Part shown: positions 43,450-52,834 of the stretch, in pieces
Position numbering within the stretch: position 1 is the first letter of the stretch
How the letters are laid out: each line of letters opens with the position of its first letter
NCBI GenBank assembly: GCA_022822545.1
Contig: JAJEBE010000057.1
Span: 1 to 64,000 of the forward strand
Direction of reading: 5' to 3'
Length of the DNA: 64,000 nucleotides
Origin: Anaerolineae bacterium
GTDB lineage: Bacteria > Chloroflexota > Anaerolineae > Aggregatilineales > Phototrophicaceae
Notes under the pieces: generated by a model
Database searches by the model: none
Told to the model about the DNA's origin: nothing
What the model saw: the letters and a program-made list of their open reading frames with translations, nothing else
Program-made: the position numbers and the translations under genes

Positions 43450-44979
43450 ATGGGGCACTACGATATCATCATCATCGGCACGGGCATGGGCGGCGGCACA
43501 CTCGCCTACGCCCTGCGGAATAGTGGCGCGCGCATCCTGCTGATCGAGCGCGGCGACTTCCTGCCCCAAGAAGCGCAGAATTGGCAGGTATCCGCCGTCT
43601 TCGGCGAGAATCGCTACAAGCCCGCCGAAACCTGGATCGACGCCCGCGATGGGGGACGCTTCAAACCCGGCGTACATTACTACGTCGGCGGCAACACCAA
43701 GGTCTATGGCGCTGCCCTGCCGCGTTTCCGCCGCGAAGACTTCGACGCCCTCGAGCACGAAGGCGGCACAGCACCCGCCTGGCCCATTAGCTACTTTGAC
43801 CTCGAACCTTATTACAATCTCGCCGAGGAACTTTTCTTCGTGCATGGTAAAGCCGGCGCTGACCCGACCGAGCCGCCGCGCGCGCGTCCTTACCCCTTCC
43901 CCGAAGTGCCCCACGAGCCGGTGATCGCCGCCCTCATCGACAAGCTGCGCGGGCAGGGCTTGCATCCCTACTGCCTGCCGATGGCCATTGACCTGCGCGA
44001 AGGCGGGCGCTGCATCCGCTGTATGACCTGCGATGGCTTCCCCTGTCAGGTCCATGCCAAAGGCGATGCCGAGGTTTGCTGCGTCCGCCCCGCCCTTGAG
44101 CCGGGCAATATCGCGCTCTGGACCAATACAAAAGCGCGCCGCATCCTCACCGACAGCGCCGGCAAAATCGCGACCGCCGTCGAAGTGGATCGGCAGGGCG
44201 AAAAGCAGTCCGTCTCCGCCGACAAGATCATCGTCTCTTGCGGCGCGGTCAATTCGGCGGCCTTGCTGCTGCGCTCGGCGAACGACTCGCATCGCGCTGG
44301 CTTGGCGAATTCCTCAGGTCAGCTTGGCCGCAACTACATGATGCACAACAACACCGCCTTGACCGCCGTCGCGCCCCTCAAGACCAACCCGACCGTCTTC
44401 CAAAAGACGACCGCGGTCAACGATTATTACTTCGGCGATGAGGATTTCGCCTGGCCGATGGGCAATATCCAGGCCCTGGGCAAATTGCAGGCGGGCATGC
44501 TCTCCGCCGCCAAGCCTTACCTGCCCAAGCCGCTGCTAGGCGCGATGGCCCGGCGCAGCATCGATTGGTGGGTGATGTCCGAGGACTTGCCCGACCCCGA
44601 AAACCGCGTCATGCTCGCGAGCGATGGCGGCATCCAAGTGCAGTGGCAGCCCAATAACCGCGCCGCCCATCAGCAGTTGATCCGGCGCGCTGCCCGCATG
44701 ATGCGCGCCGCCGGCTACCCGGTCGTCTTCACCGAAACCCTCGGCATCGAGACCAACTCGCATCAATGCGGCACCGCTCGCTTCGGCACAGATCCGGCCG
44801 CGTCCGTGCTCGATCCCTTCTGCAAAACGCATGACATCGACAATCTCTACATCGTCGATTCCTCCTTCTTCCCGTCATCCACGGCTATGAATCCGGCGCT
44901 GACCATCTGCGCTCAAGCCTTGCGCCTGGCCGATCACTTGCGGGGGGCGCCAATTCTGACTTCGGAGTTGCGCGCATGA
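43450..44979 (+). CDS. GMC-family oxidoreductase, first copy
   Basis: A 509-residue flavoprotein. The ATG at 43450 begins GHYDIIIIGTGMGGGTLAYALRNSGARILLIERGDF, the FAD-binding start; longer frames run through the repeat and the preceding gene. GVHYYVGGNTKVYGAALPRFRREDF matches the conserved substrate-side segment, and the C-terminus has SHQCGTARFGTDPAASVLDPFCKTHDIDNLYIVDSSFFPSSTAMNPALT, the GMC C-terminal signature. The active-site histidine is likely in NSHQCGT. It is related to glucose/choline-type dehydrogenases. Its stop overlaps the ROK gene by 4 bases. Confidence 0.92.
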   Translation: MGHYDIIIIGTGMGGGTLAYALRNSGARILLIERGDFLPQEAQNWQVSAVFGENRYKPAETWIDARDGGRFKPGVHYYVGGNTKVYGAALPRFRREDFDALEHEGGTAPAWPISYFDLEPYYNLAEELFFVHGKAGADPTEPPRARPYPFPEVPHEPVIAALIDKLRGQGLHPYCLPMAIDLREGGRCIRCMTCDGFPCQVHAKGDAEVCCVRPALEPGNIALWTNTKARRILTDSAGKIATAVEVDRQGEKQSVSADKIIVSCGAVNSAALLLRSANDSHRAGLANSSGQLGRNYMMHNNTALTAVAPLKTNPTVFQKTTAVNDYYFGDEDFAWPMGNIQALGKLQAGMLSAAKPYLPKPLLGAMARRSIDWWVMSEDLPDPENRVMLASDGGIQVQWQPNNRAAHQQLIRRAARMMRAAGYPVVFTETLGIETNSHQCGTARFGTDPAASVLDPFCKTHDIDNLYIVDSSFFPSSTAMNPALTICAQALRLADHLRGAPILTSELRA

Positions 44980-45893
44980 CTTACAGCATCGGCATCGACC
45001 TCGGCGGCAGCAAGATCGCCCTCGGCCTCGTCAGTCCGCAGGACGAGATCCTCGCCCGCCGCCGCATCGACACCGATGCCGACGCCGGCTTGCAAAGCGT
45101 CATCGAGCGCATCGCTCGCGAAGTGGCTGCTTTGAACGCTGAGCTGCCTGCCGGAGTCACTGCTGCCGCGGTGGGCGTTGGCGCGCCCGGCCCGGTCGAT
45201 CACATCAGCGGCGACCTGCTGACGCTGGTCAATCTGCCCGGCATCTCGAATACACCCTTCCGCCGCGCCTTGAGCGAGCGTCTGTCCTTGCCAGTCGCGC
45301 TCGACCACGATGCCAAAGTCGCCGCTCTCGGCGAATTCCACTTCGGCGCCGGGCAGGATCGAAACAGCATGATCTATATCGTCATCGGCACCGGCGTCGG
45401 CGCCGCCATCATCTACGAGGGGGCGCTGCTATACGGCGAAAGCAACAGCGCCGGCGAATCGGGCCACATGACCGTCGACCCCAATGGGCATCGCTGCCAC
45501 TGCGGCTCGCGCGGCTGCCTCGAGACCTATACCGCCGGTCCGGCGCTGTCCCGGCATTATGCGTCGGCGACCGGCGATGTCATCAGCGGCGACGAAATCG
45601 CCCGCCGCGCCCGCGCCGGCGACGAAAGCGCAAGGCGAGTCTTCCATGATGCCGGCAACGCCCTCGGCATCGCAATCGCCTCGCTGGCCATGACGCTGAA
45701 TATCGAGACCTTCGTCATCGGCGGCAGCGTCGCCCAAGCCGGCGACTTGCTCCTGCCGCCCGCCCGCGAATCGCTGAAAGGCTATTCCTTCAAGGCAGTC
45801 TCCGCTCGCGTCAAGGTCTTCGCCTCCGCTCTGGGCGAAGACGCGCCGATATTGGGAGCGGCGCACATGGCGCGGACGCTGCGGACGAGTTGA
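44976..45893 (+). CDS. ROK-family sugar kinase
   Basis: A 305-residue ROK protein. SIGIDLGGSKIALGLVSPQDE is the phosphate loop, ALDHDAKVAALGEFHFG the catalytic Asp segment, and GHMTVDPNGHRCHCGSRGCLETYTAG the zinc site (H...CxCGxxGCxE). No helix-turn-helix precedes it, so it is a kinase rather than a NagC-type repressor. It ends the Gfo/GMC/ROK operon. Likely a glucokinase-like enzyme for hexose or a related sugar. Confidence 0.92.
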   Translation: MTYSIGIDLGGSKIALGLVSPQDEILARRRIDTDADAGLQSVIERIAREVAALNAELPAGVTAAAVGVGAPGPVDHISGDLLTLVNLPGISNTPFRRALSERLSLPVALDHDAKVAALGEFHFGAGQDRNSMIYIVIGTGVGAAIIYEGALLYGESNSAGESGHMTVDPNGHRCHCGSRGCLETYTAGPALSRHYASATGDVISGDEIARRARAGDESARRVFHDAGNALGIAIASLAMTLNIETFVIGGSVAQAGDLLLPPARESLKGYSFKAVSARVKVFASALGEDAPILGAAHMARTLRTS

Positions 45894-45999
45894 CCATAAA
45901 GAGTCTGCACGTCGCGATCTTAGTTCTTGCTGATTCCTAGTTCTCGGATGGGCTGCCGACGTTGAAAGACAAAGCTAAAGCTCAAGTCGGGGCGATCTT

Positions 46000-46533
46000 T
46001 CACTCTGCCGGCATTGTTTCAGACTCATTGTCTCTTCTCATTGGCCACCAGCGCTTGACTAGACTTAGAAGTTTTTCGAACAGATTTCCGGGCATCTTTT
46101 TCATCTTGGCTAGGAGCATTTTGATAGTCGAGACAAGGTCTTCTTCTCCGTTCCAGTGATCATGAAGGACTTGTGCCAACACGTCAGGTTCGAGGCTTAG
46201 CGTATTAAACAGTAGGTCCAGCAATATAATAAGGATACCAGCGTCGTCAATCAGTCCCGCTACGCTAAAAACCGCTTCAGGGATGAGGTCAAACGGACTA
46301 AGTACGTAAAGAACTGCTGACAGCAGAGCGAGCTTGGACTTATATGGAATCCGCGAATCGGACATTATGCCGACAGTGAACATGAACAGGTCAGGCAGCA
46401 AGAGGAGAATATCTGCCCATTCAGAATCCGCATGGCGCTCTAGCCAAGCGTGGATCTTCTCCCGCCATTTCCTGTACCAGCTATGCGCATGGGACTCGTT
46501 AAATCTGTCAAATGGTAGAATCGTATTGTCCAT
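46000..46533 (-). CDS. DUF1232 (YkvA-type) membrane-associated protein
   Basis: A 177-residue protein; ATG 46533 with GGGAG about ten bases upstream. The central SKLALLSAVLYVLSPFDLIPEAVFSVAGLIDDAGILIILLDLL is the DUF1232 domain with its hallmark Y-x-x-S-P-x-D-L-I-P and the following hydrophobic hairpin. The N-terminal part (SWYRKWREKIHAWLERHADSEWADILLLLPDLFMF) is amphipathic. The function of DUF1232 proteins is unknown. The gene looks richer in A+T than its neighbours and stands alone on the minus strand. Confidence 0.85.
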   Translation of the reverse strand: MDNTILPFDRFNESHAHSWYRKWREKIHAWLERHADSEWADILLLLPDLFMFTVGIMSDSRIPYKSKLALLSAVLYVLSPFDLIPEAVFSVAGLIDDAGILIILLDLLFNTLSLEPDVLAQVLHDHWNGEEDLVSTIKMLLAKMKKMPGNLFEKLLSLVKRWWPMRRDNESETMPAE

Positions 46534-46640
46534 AATGGTTCGACTCCCTCGACAAAATCCGTCGTATCTTATAATTATATTGAGCAACCATTGGATGCAG
46601 ATAAGAATGGCTTAAGTGGCATAGGCTTCTTGTTGGCAAT

Positions 46641-46671
46641 TTGACAACACTATTATATCCGTCCATACAAT
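46641..46671 (+). promoter_or_regulatory. Possible promoter of the second GMC gene
   Basis: TTGACA at 46641-46646 and TACAAT at 46666-46671 (five of six), but with a long 19-base spacer. It stands 17 bases before the ATG at 46689, which has GGGG seven bases upstream. Confidence 0.45.
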
Positions 46672-46688
46672 TTTAGGCTGGGGCAATA

Positions 46689-48266
46689 ATGTACCTGCAT
46701 GCCGATCGACTGCCCAGTGGAACAATTCTCAAAGACTTTGATATCTGCATCGTCGGCGCCGGCGCGGCCGGCATCGCCATGGCGCAGCGGCTGGCCAATA
46801 CCTCGCTGAAAGTCATCCTGCTGGTCAGCGGCAGCCCCGCCGATCGCGGCCTGCCCGACGAAGGGCGGCAAGCGCTCTACCATGGCAGCGCCGGCGACTT
46901 CCTGCAAAAAGTTGATCCCGTCTTCCTGCGCCGTTCCCGCTTGAATATGTACGGCGGCACGACCAATCACTTCGGCTTTTGGGCGCGCCCGCTCGACCGC
47001 GCCGACACCATGCCGCGCCCCGGCTATCGCGACGCCGGCTGGCTCTTCGATGAGCGCGAACTGGCGCCCTGGTACATCGATGCCCACCGTTTCGGGCATT
47101 TTGGTCCCTTCAATTATGACGATATGCATTTCTGGGAGCGCGTGCTCTACGCCCGCTGCTTCGATCCGCTCCCCGGCGACAAGCTGACCGGCGCCATCAT
47201 GCGCGCCCAATACGAAGAGCGTTTGCACGACTTCCAGGTGCAATTCCGCGAGCAGCTAAAAAGCGCGCCTAACATCACTGTGCTTTTTAACGCGCACCTG
47301 CTTACGATTAAGACCGACGAAAATCAGCGTCATGTCATCGAGTTGAACTGCTCCACCATCGCGGGGGGCAAAGCCGGCGCGCCTTTCACGGTCCGCGCGC
47401 GGGACTATGCGCTGGCTTGCGGCGGCATCGAGAATGTCCGCCTGCTAAAGCTCTCCGGCGACCTGGGCAATAACAAACGCGACCAACTTGGGCGCGGTTT
47501 CATGGTGCATCCGCTGCTGACCAACGCCGCGCGGGTTTACTTTGATCAGCCCGTTCCCAGCGATATCCGCAACTTCTTCCGCGAGCAGCAGATCCGCCTC
47601 AAACCTTCCGAGACGGCCCGCGGCGAATACCAGCACATGGTCGCCCCGCTGGTCCATCCGGAGCTGGTTTTTGAATATCTCACGTTTAACGCCTGGGGCG
47701 TACTCGCGCCGACGCATCAGACCCTGCTCGACGAGCAAATCGGCAACTTCCGCATCATCCTCTACTTCGGCGCGGATGCCGCTTCCACGATCGTGAATTT
47801 GAACTGGGAACAGACGCCGGACGACGCCAGCCGCATCACGCTGAATCAAGAGCAGGTCGATCCCATCTTCGGGCAGCCGGTCGCTCATATCGATTGGCGC
47901 CTCAACGAGACCGACAAGCGCAGCGCCGTTCGCGCATTGGAAATCACTTTGGACTACTTGCGGGACCGCGGGGCGAGCCGTCAGGAGATGATCAGCGATG
48001 TGGGCGGCGGCGCCGAAGATTGGACCTTCCCCCCGGGCGAAGGCGCGCTCGAAGCCGGCGATCATCACATTGGCGCGCTGCGCATGTCGGCATCACCGGC
48101 GGACGGCATTGTCGATATCAACTCGCGCCTGCATAGGACTGATAATCTCTACATCGCCGGCTCGGCTATTTTCCCGACAGGCGGCTACGTCAACCCGACG
48201 CTGACCATCGTCGCGCTCTCGCTCCGGCTCGCCGATCACCTTAAGGCGGTTGCGGGCCGGCGCTAA
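46689..48266 (+). CDS. GMC-family oxidoreductase, second copy
   Basis: A 525-residue flavoprotein. DFDICIVGAGAAGIAMAQRLANTSLKVILLVSG is the FAD-binding start, and RLNMYGGTTNHFGFWARPLDRADTM the conserved loop. The C-terminus (LHRTDNLYIAGSAIFPTGGYVNPTLTIVALSLRLADHL) is the GMC signature. The usual active-site histidine region reads DHHIGALRMSASPADGIVD, with the H-x-G-x-x-R-M pattern kept. It converges on the betaine-type transporter operon and shares 4 bases with its last gene. A choline- or sugar-alcohol-oxidising role is plausible from this position but not shown. Confidence 0.9.
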   Translation: MYLHADRLPSGTILKDFDICIVGAGAAGIAMAQRLANTSLKVILLVSGSPADRGLPDEGRQALYHGSAGDFLQKVDPVFLRRSRLNMYGGTTNHFGFWARPLDRADTMPRPGYRDAGWLFDERELAPWYIDAHRFGHFGPFNYDDMHFWERVLYARCFDPLPGDKLTGAIMRAQYEERLHDFQVQFREQLKSAPNITVLFNAHLLTIKTDENQRHVIELNCSTIAGGKAGAPFTVRARDYALACGGIENVRLLKLSGDLGNNKRDQLGRGFMVHPLLTNAARVYFDQPVPSDIRNFFREQQIRLKPSETARGEYQHMVAPLVHPELVFEYLTFNAWGVLAPTHQTLLDEQIGNFRIILYFGADAASTIVNLNWEQTPDDASRITLNQEQVDPIFGQPVAHIDWRLNETDKRSAVRALEITLDYLRDRGASRQEMISDVGGGAEDWTFPPGEGALEAGDHHIGALRMSASPADGIVDINSRLHRTDNLYIAGSAIFPTGGYVNPTLTIVALSLRLADHLKAVAGRR

Positions 48267-49927
48267 GTCTCGATCAGCAAGCCACGCGGCGTCAGCACCA
48301 CTTCCAGGCGCCCCAGGACATAGTCAGTGAGTATCGCCAGCAGCGCTGCCGGGATCGCGCCCAAGAGAATGAAAGCGTCCACCGTCATGGACAAGCCGCT
48401 CGCGATCGGGATTCCCAAGCCGCCCGAGCCCACGAAGGCGCCCAAGGTCGCCGTGCCGATATTGATCACCATGCTGGTCCGGATCCCCGCCATGATGATG
48501 CGGCTCGCGATCGGCAACTCCGTCCGCAGCAATATCTGCTGCGATGTCATGCCCATGCCCCGCGCCGAATCAACGATCGAAACGCTGACTGACTCGATAC
48601 CGGCGATTGTATTGCGCACCACCGGCAGCAAACCATAAGCGATCAAGGCCACCACCGCCGGCATAAAGCCCAAACCGATGATCGGCCCCATAATCGCCAC
48701 GATCGCCAGCGTCGGCACGGTCTGCCCGCTGTTGACCAGGTTGTTCACCAAGGGCAAGAACTCGCGGAAATTGTCCCGCGTGACCATCACGCCGAGGAAC
48801 AAGCCGACTGAAATAATGTAAATCGACGAGGTAAGAACCAACTCCAAATGCTGCGCCGTGAAGTCGATTACCGTGCCCTGTGGATGCACCAGTTGCGCGC
48901 TCGTCGGGAATATGGCGTGCAAGATGGCATCCCAAAGCGGCTCATGCCCGAAGATGGACCAGAACAGCAAAAACACCGACGCGATATGCACTAGGTGGAT
49001 CAGCAGGTTTTTCTTGCCTTCGCGCGCGACGAAGAAAATCCCGCTTTCCACCGCCACCATGAGCAGCGTGAACAGGAAGAGCGGCAGTCCAGTTTCCAGC
49101 GGCTCCACCGCAATCGCCAGCAGCGGCGGAATGATCTCCGGCGCGACCGTCAGCAGCCACAGATGCGGGGCCAGCGATGCCCGCGGATGAAAATCGTTCA
49201 GGATCTCGCGCAGGTTGCGCGCGAAGGGCTCGATCGCTGTGCCCTCGGCATAACCCACCACCAGGCGCGTCGGCTCCAGGCGCAGCGACTGCACCGGCCG
49301 CGATTCCGCCACGATGAAGCGCGCCAGGTCCGAGCCAGCCTCGGCCGCGGCGCGACTGTCATAGTCTTCGATGCTTTCGACCAGCGCCGGCTGATACTGC
49401 GCGTAGCGGAAACGATCATCGCTCGTGCTGAACAAAATCGTCTTTTCGGCAGTACCCGATACTTCCGCTGTGATCGTGCCGCGGTCGTTGGCGACGGCAT
49501 TATTGACCGGGCGCCGCAGACGACTGCGAACCTGCTCCGCCTCCATGTCACTGCCGTAAACAACCGTGATCGTCCGCGCCTCAATCGTGATTTCCGTGAT
49601 GCTGTCCAGCGTGTCAAATAGCGCGCGCGCCACTTGCGGCGCGGTCTCATCGCCGCGGCTGAAGCTGCCCGTCGGCGTCGGCAAGATTACCTCGGGCGTC
49701 ACGCCATAAAGATATGTGCCCGCCGTCAAGGAAAAGATCAGACTGTTCTCGCCTTCGACTTGCTTGACAGTGAAATCAAAGTCGCCGGTGAATTTCTCTT
49801 GATCGTGCAAGGTCACCGTCTGCTGGCCCACGCCGAAGATCAACAGCGTGGCGAACAGCCACATCAGCGCTCCGTAGGGCAAGCGCCGCCCGGAGGATGC
49901 GGAAACCTTCGCCTTGGCTGCGCTCAT
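48263..49927 (-). CDS. Betaine/choline-type ABC permease with two Nfu-N-like extracellular domains
   Basis: A 554-residue permease, far longer than the usual 210-280. A first helix is at 20-37. Residues about 55-140 and 160-245 are two related soluble modules of the form SLIFSLTAGTYL...SFSRGDETAPQVARALFDTLDSITEITIEARTITVVYGSD, which resemble the NifU-N/Nfu-N fold (GVxSVFxGxDFITV). After helices near 260-330 the transport domain runs from about 360, with TVPTLAIVAIMGPIIGLGFMPAVVALIAYGLLPVVRNTIAG and the coupling segment SIVDSARGMGMTSQQILLRTELP. It overlaps the ATPase gene by 4 bases. Confidence 0.85.
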   Translation of the reverse strand: MSAAKAKVSASSGRRLPYGALMWLFATLLIFGVGQQTVTLHDQEKFTGDFDFTVKQVEGENSLIFSLTAGTYLYGVTPEVILPTPTGSFSRGDETAPQVARALFDTLDSITEITIEARTITVVYGSDMEAEQVRSRLRRPVNNAVANDRGTITAEVSGTAEKTILFSTSDDRFRYAQYQPALVESIEDYDSRAAAEAGSDLARFIVAESRPVQSLRLEPTRLVVGYAEGTAIEPFARNLREILNDFHPRASLAPHLWLLTVAPEIIPPLLAIAVEPLETGLPLFLFTLLMVAVESGIFFVAREGKKNLLIHLVHIASVFLLFWSIFGHEPLWDAILHAIFPTSAQLVHPQGTVIDFTAQHLELVLTSSIYIISVGLFLGVMVTRDNFREFLPLVNNLVNSGQTVPTLAIVAIMGPIIGLGFMPAVVALIAYGLLPVVRNTIAGIESVSVSIVDSARGMGMTSQQILLRTELPIASRIIMAGIRTSMVINIGTATLGAFVGSGGLGIPIASGLSMTVDAFILLGAIPAALLAILTDYVLGRLEVVLTPRGLLIET

Positions 49928-51066
49928 CGGCCGCGTTCCCGTTGCATCGCCGCGTGTATGCCCGGCGCTTCAACCAGGTCTTGCAGGCGTTGAATGCTGA
50001 CGCCGCCGGTTAACACGCCCTCGGCGTCTATCACAGGCGTCACATCGAATGAATGCGAGAGCAACACGCTCAGCGCCTCGCGCGCGGTGGCGTCTTCCGG
50101 CACGGCGATGCTGGCCGCCGGCGCGTGACGCATCGCTTCCGCCAGCGACCCGCTCTCCGCCAAAGCCGTCCTTTCGACCCAGCCCAGCAGCTTCCCATTG
50201 CCCCCGTCAACCACAAAAGCGCTGTCGCTGCGGTGCCGCTCCAGGCAAGCCTCCACCTCTTCCAGCGTGGCATCGTCCTCGCAGCAAGGCACATTATTCA
50301 TCATCGAGTCCTTGACCGAGATCAGATGCAGCCGTTTCAGCGAGCGGTCCGCGCCCACGAACTCGCGCACAAAATCGTCACGCGGCATCGCCAGCAGATC
50401 GTCCGGCGTATCATATTGCACCAGCCGGCCCGTCCGCAACAAGGCGATGCGGTCGCCCATATAAATCGCTTCGTCAATATCGTGTGTGACGAAGATGATT
50501 GTCTTGCCCACCTCTTGCTGAATCTGCAAGAATTCTTCCTGCAAAATCGCCCGCGTGATGGGATCAACCGCGCCGAAAGGCTCATCCATCAGCATGATCG
50601 GCGGATCCGCGCCCAAAGCCCGCGCCACGCCGACGCGCTGCTGCTGACCGCCCGATAGCTGTCGCGGGTATTTGTCGCCATGAATGCTCGGGTCAATCCC
50701 GACCATATCCAACAGCAAATCCACCCGCTGCCGAATCCGTTCCTCATCCCAATCGAGCAGGCGCGGCACGATCGCCACATTGTCCCGAATGGTCATATGC
50801 GGCAGCAAGCCGATCTGCTGAATCGCATAACCGATCTTCCGCCGCAATACTTCCGGTTCAAACTCGTCATTCGGCTGCCCATCAATCAGGATCTCGCCCC
50901 GCGTCACATCAATCAGCCGGTTGACCATCCGCAGCGCCGTCGTCTTGCCGCAGCCGGAGGGACCGATAAGCACACAAATCTCGCCATCGTGGACCGTCAG
51001 ATTCAAGTCGTCCACCGCCCGAAAACCGTTGGGATACTCTTTGATGACATCTTTGAATTCGATCAC
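49924..51066 (-). CDS. Glycine betaine/choline-type ABC ATPase with CBS domains (OpuCA-like)
   Basis: A 380-residue ATPase of the osmolyte-uptake class. Walker A is GPSGCGKTT (near residue 36), the signature LSGGQQQRVGVARALGADPPIMLMDEPFGAVDP and the switch FVTHDIDEA. The C-terminal 120 residues form a CBS pair (SDSAFVVDGGNGKLLGWVERT and VLLSHSFDVTPVIDAEGVLTGGVSIQRLQDL) that in this family senses ionic strength or nucleotides. The sole ATPase of the cluster, it must serve both permeases. It shares a 4-base overlap with the permease downstream. Confidence 0.93.
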   Translation of the reverse strand: MIEFKDVIKEYPNGFRAVDDLNLTVHDGEICVLIGPSGCGKTTALRMVNRLIDVTRGEILIDGQPNDEFEPEVLRRKIGYAIQQIGLLPHMTIRDNVAIVPRLLDWDEERIRQRVDLLLDMVGIDPSIHGDKYPRQLSGGQQQRVGVARALGADPPIMLMDEPFGAVDPITRAILQEEFLQIQQEVGKTIIFVTHDIDEAIYMGDRIALLRTGRLVQYDTPDDLLAMPRDDFVREFVGADRSLKRLHLISVKDSMMNNVPCCEDDATLEEVEACLERHRSDSAFVVDGGNGKLLGWVERTALAESGSLAEAMRHAPAASIAVPEDATAREALSVLLSHSFDVTPVIDAEGVLTGGVSIQRLQDLVEAPGIHAAMQRERGR

Positions 51067-51106
51067 GCGCCGTCTGCCTTTCCACGCCCGTTGTGCTATC
51101 GCGCCA

Positions 51107-52714
51107 TCAAGCCTGCCGGATGCCCGGCGATGTCAACAAGCCTTCCAGGATCTTCAAACCCGCGTCCAGGATGACCGCCAGCAGCACCGCCGGAATTGTG
51201 CCCAGCAAGATCTGATCAATTGAGGTCGAGTTCACGCCCAGCAAAATAAAATCCCCCAAAGCGCCGGCGCCGATGATGGACGCCACCGCGGCGATGCCCA
51301 CCAGCGAAATCGCGGCATTGCGGACACCCGCCATAATCACCGGGAAAGCCAGCGGCAACTCAATCCGAAAGAAGGATTGCGCCGCCGTGAAACCCATGCC
51401 CTTGCCCGAATCGATGATGGCCGGGTCGATATTCTTCAGCCCGGCGTAGGTATTCCGCACCAGCGGCAACAAGGAATACAGCGTCAAGGCGATGATCGCC
51501 GGCGCCGTGCCAATGCCCGAAACGCCGAAGTCGCGGATCGTCAGCGCCGCCAGCTCGCGGCCGCCGAGCAGCTCGCCCGCCCCCTGCGCCAAGAGCGCCA
51601 ATCCGCCCAGCGCCGCCGCCAGCAAGGGCAGAAAACGCAAGCGCCGATAATGCGGCAGCTTGCGCTCGAGGTCGAAGCGCTTGCCTGCCCAAACGAAGAT
51701 CGGAAATACGAAGATCGCCAAGCCTGTCAGACTGCGCAGCAAAGCCAGCTCCGTCATTGTTAATATGGTCAGCGCAACTTCAAACCCAAATGCGATGATG
51801 AGGACAGCCAGGAGCGCCAGCGGAATCAAAGCCAAAATAAAGACCGCTATTAATGAGAATTGGCGCGTTCTCTCCGGCAGGCGGGCATGAAGCCGCCGTA
51901 AGACCAGCGCCGCCACCAGGGCGAACCCGGCCAGCAGCAGCCAATCGCGCGCCAGCGAAAGGAAGCGGGCATCGCCAAGCCGCGCCAAAGGCACCAGCAA
52001 GATGCCAAATAAAGCCAGGCTCGGTATCGTCTGTATGATGCCAACGGTATACAGAATCGTGTCTTCCGTCTTGGCGTCCCGGCTCGCCCATAATCCCAGC
52101 GCGATGCCGACGATCAAGCCCGCGGCCAAGGCCACCAAAACAAAAACAATATGCTCCAAAAAACGCAGCGCCAGGGTCTCGCCCCGCGAATGATATTCCA
52201 CCATGATCGAATATACATCCAGCGTGCCGCCCGCCAGCATCAAAACGACGACGAACGCGCCCACCGCGCCCGCCAAGCCGCGAACCAGCCGCGATGCGCC
52301 GCTCTCCTCCAGATCCAACAAGCCCGCGAACAGCACGATATAGCCGCCCGCCAAGCCCGCCGCGATGCCGGCTGATGTCAGTATCCGTGGATTGCTGATG
52401 CGCGTCCCCGCTTCAAACAGAGCTTCCGCGCCGATCAAATAGGCGCTTCCCGCCAGCGCCGGCAAATACAAGGTCAAAATTACTATCAAGTTGCCAACCG
52501 CCGCCAGCGCCCAACCCCGCCGATTGCGCTCCCCCAGGAATGCCAGCAGCATCGGCGTCAGCGCCAGCAGAAACAAGAGGAGGTAGCGCATATCTCCCGG
52601 GATCTCCAGTAAGCCCACTGGCAAGCCAGACGCGAGTCTGTTCGGCTTAATCTCAATGACGGGCAGGAAAAAGAAACCAAAGCTGGCAACGCACCCGCCC
52701 AGCAGCGCGATCAA
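51107..52714 (-). CDS. Betaine/choline-type ABC permease split by a multi-helix insert
   Basis: A 535-residue permease. An N-terminal section of five helices (about 1-165) precedes the transport domain. The domain begins LEHIVFVLVALAAGLIVGIALGLWASRDAKTEDTILYTVGIIQTIPSLALFGILLVPLARLG (187-247), then is interrupted by about 150 residues with several helices. It resumes at IGTAPAIIALTLYSLLPLVRNTYAGLKNIDPAIIDSGKGMGFTAAQSFFRIELP (from 401). In normal ProW/OpuB proteins these two parts are contiguous. It ends ILEGLLTS. The partner of the 554-residue permease at 48263. Confidence 0.85.
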   Translation of the reverse strand: MIALLGGCVASFGFFFLPVIEIKPNRLASGLPVGLLEIPGDMRYLLLFLLALTPMLLAFLGERNRRGWALAAVGNLIVILTLYLPALAGSAYLIGAEALFEAGTRISNPRILTSAGIAAGLAGGYIVLFAGLLDLEESGASRLVRGLAGAVGAFVVVLMLAGGTLDVYSIMVEYHSRGETLALRFLEHIVFVLVALAAGLIVGIALGLWASRDAKTEDTILYTVGIIQTIPSLALFGILLVPLARLGDARFLSLARDWLLLAGFALVAALVLRRLHARLPERTRQFSLIAVFILALIPLALLAVLIIAFGFEVALTILTMTELALLRSLTGLAIFVFPIFVWAGKRFDLERKLPHYRRLRFLPLLAAALGGLALLAQGAGELLGGRELAALTIRDFGVSGIGTAPAIIALTLYSLLPLVRNTYAGLKNIDPAIIDSGKGMGFTAAQSFFRIELPLAFPVIMAGVRNAAISLVGIAAVASIIGAGALGDFILLGVNSTSIDQILLGTIPAVLLAVILDAGLKILEGLLTSPGIRQA

Positions 52715-52776
52715 GTTGCTCCTGTGAATCGCCGCTCTCCTCTAATCTTGTCTAACAACGCTAGCGCCAAATGGCC

Positions 52777-52812
52777 GGCTTCGGGAGAACCAAAGCAAAT
52801 CCTCCCGAAGCC
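52777..52812 (-). other. Perfect hairpin between binding-protein and permease genes
   Basis: Eleven-base arms GGCTTCGGGAG / CTCCCGAAGCC with a 14-base loop, 22 bases after the binding-protein stop. No T-run follows on the minus strand. It is not a copy of the repeat families but has the same position as their units elsewhere. Confidence 0.75.
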
Positions 52813-52834
52813 AATAGAATCGACTGTACTGCGT

